From 13-2-20CM-66-19 sp963760225 (GTDB taxonomy: Bacteria > Pseudomonadota > Gammaproteobacteria > Steroidobacterales > Steroidobacteraceae): DNA of 64,000 nucleotides. The stretch covers positions 868,001 through 932,000 of the forward strand of contig CAVXCD010000002.1 in the NCBI GenBank assembly GCA_963760225.1, written 5' to 3'. The position numbers and the translations under genes were made by a program. A model generated the notes under the pieces. It was not told the DNA's origin. It searched no databases and saw only the letters and a program-made list of their open reading frames with translations. This document shows, in pieces, positions 63,706 to 64,000 of the stretch (its first letter is position 1; every line of letters begins with the position of its first letter).

Positions 63706-64000
63706 CTAAGAGGCCTTCTTCTTGACGAACTGCGGCTTGCTGAACTGCTGCTCCTCGGTGCTGCCGCTGAGCGCGCTGAGCGAGGAGGTGCCGCCGCTCA
63801 CGGTCTGCGTGACCGCGTCGAAGTAACCGGCGCCCACCTCGCGCTGGTGCTTGGTGGCGGTGTAACCGGCCGCTTCGGCGGCGAATTCCGCCTGCTGCAG
63901 CGCCACGTAGGCGGTCATGTGCTGCGCCTTGTAGCCGCGCGCCAGATCGAACATCGAGTAGTTGAGTGCGTGGAAGCCGGCGAGCGTGATGAACTGGAAG
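63706..64000 (-). CDS. aceA: Isocitrate lyase, C-terminal part (partial)
   Basis: The last 97 codons of the gene, which continues beyond the window. FQFITLAGFHALNYSMFDLA, HQREVGAGYFDAV and STEEQQF with a basic tail are the isocitrate lyase C-terminus. It cleaves isocitrate to glyoxylate and succinate in the glyoxylate shunt. Convergent with the dehydrogenase gene. Confidence 0.93.
   Translation of the reverse strand, partial: FQFITLAGFHALNYSMFDLARGYKAQHMTAYVALQQAEFAAEAAGYTATKHQREVGAGYFDAVTQTVSGGTSSLSALSGSTEEQQFSKPQFVKKKAS

Overview
The window is high-GC DNA from a gammaproteobacterium. The gene order ispH-lspA-ileS-ribF / rpsT / obgE-rpmA-rplU / ispB, the Gram-negative lipid A acyltransferase, RND pump and outer-membrane barrels support this. 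A Steroidobacteraceae/Nevskiales-like or Xanthomonadales-like lineage is my guess, not something I could test.

Layout. (1) 1-12300 is conserved chromosome: the end of an RND transporter, an LpxL-type acyltransferase, the ispH-lspA-ileS-ribF cluster with 4-bp or shorter overlaps, rpsT, obgE, rpmA, rplU, ispB and an exported amidohydrolase. (2) 12394-25847 is a tRNA-Pro(CGG) gene followed by a 13.4-kb genomic island. A 50-bp direct repeat of the tRNA 3' end bounds it (12423-12472 and 25798-25847). Its tyrosine recombinase is broken by one frameshift. The island carries a regulatory and replication-like module at the right end, an operon with palindromic operators that looks toxin-antitoxin-like, and, at 14412-19428, a cluster of six attC sites with minus-strand gene cassettes and no integron integrase (a CALIN). 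An IS3-family element interrupts one cassette gene, and one cassette looks like a fusion of two. (3) 25981-35897 is the most interesting stretch. It holds a GYF-domain/ClpP-like membrane protein, a zinc-ribbon RDD membrane protein, then a near-perfect sigma-54 promoter driving a 638-residue secreted Gly/Ser/Asn-rich fibre-like protein, a smaller protein sharing its C-terminal motif, a C39-like cysteine peptidase, and an exported accessory protein. Convergent to these lie an outer-membrane barrel and a sigma-54 activator that overlap by 4 bp. The layout resembles the Pseudomonas functional amyloid (Fap) system but with different fibre subunits. (4) 36162-64000 is ordinary chromosome rich in proteolysis and envelope genes: a tandem HtrA-like protease, an HNH nuclease, a GH39 glycosidase, an MFS pump, an aspartic protease/TPR protein, a subtilase and a sedolisin back to back, a DedA-rhodanese fusion, an orphan ParA, a ferritin, glutathione peroxidase, a ketopantoate-reductase homologue, an M3 peptidase, a SlyD-like isomerase, a transglycosylase, an esterase, a 2OG oxygenase-like protein, methylmalonate-semialdehyde dehydrogenase and the end of isocitrate lyase.

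Four genes carry apparent single-base frameshifts (integrase, two other island genes, and the second fibre subunit). They may be real decay or base-calling errors; this matters most for the integrase and for the fibre system. All calls rest on reading the sequence and its translations; no database search was made.
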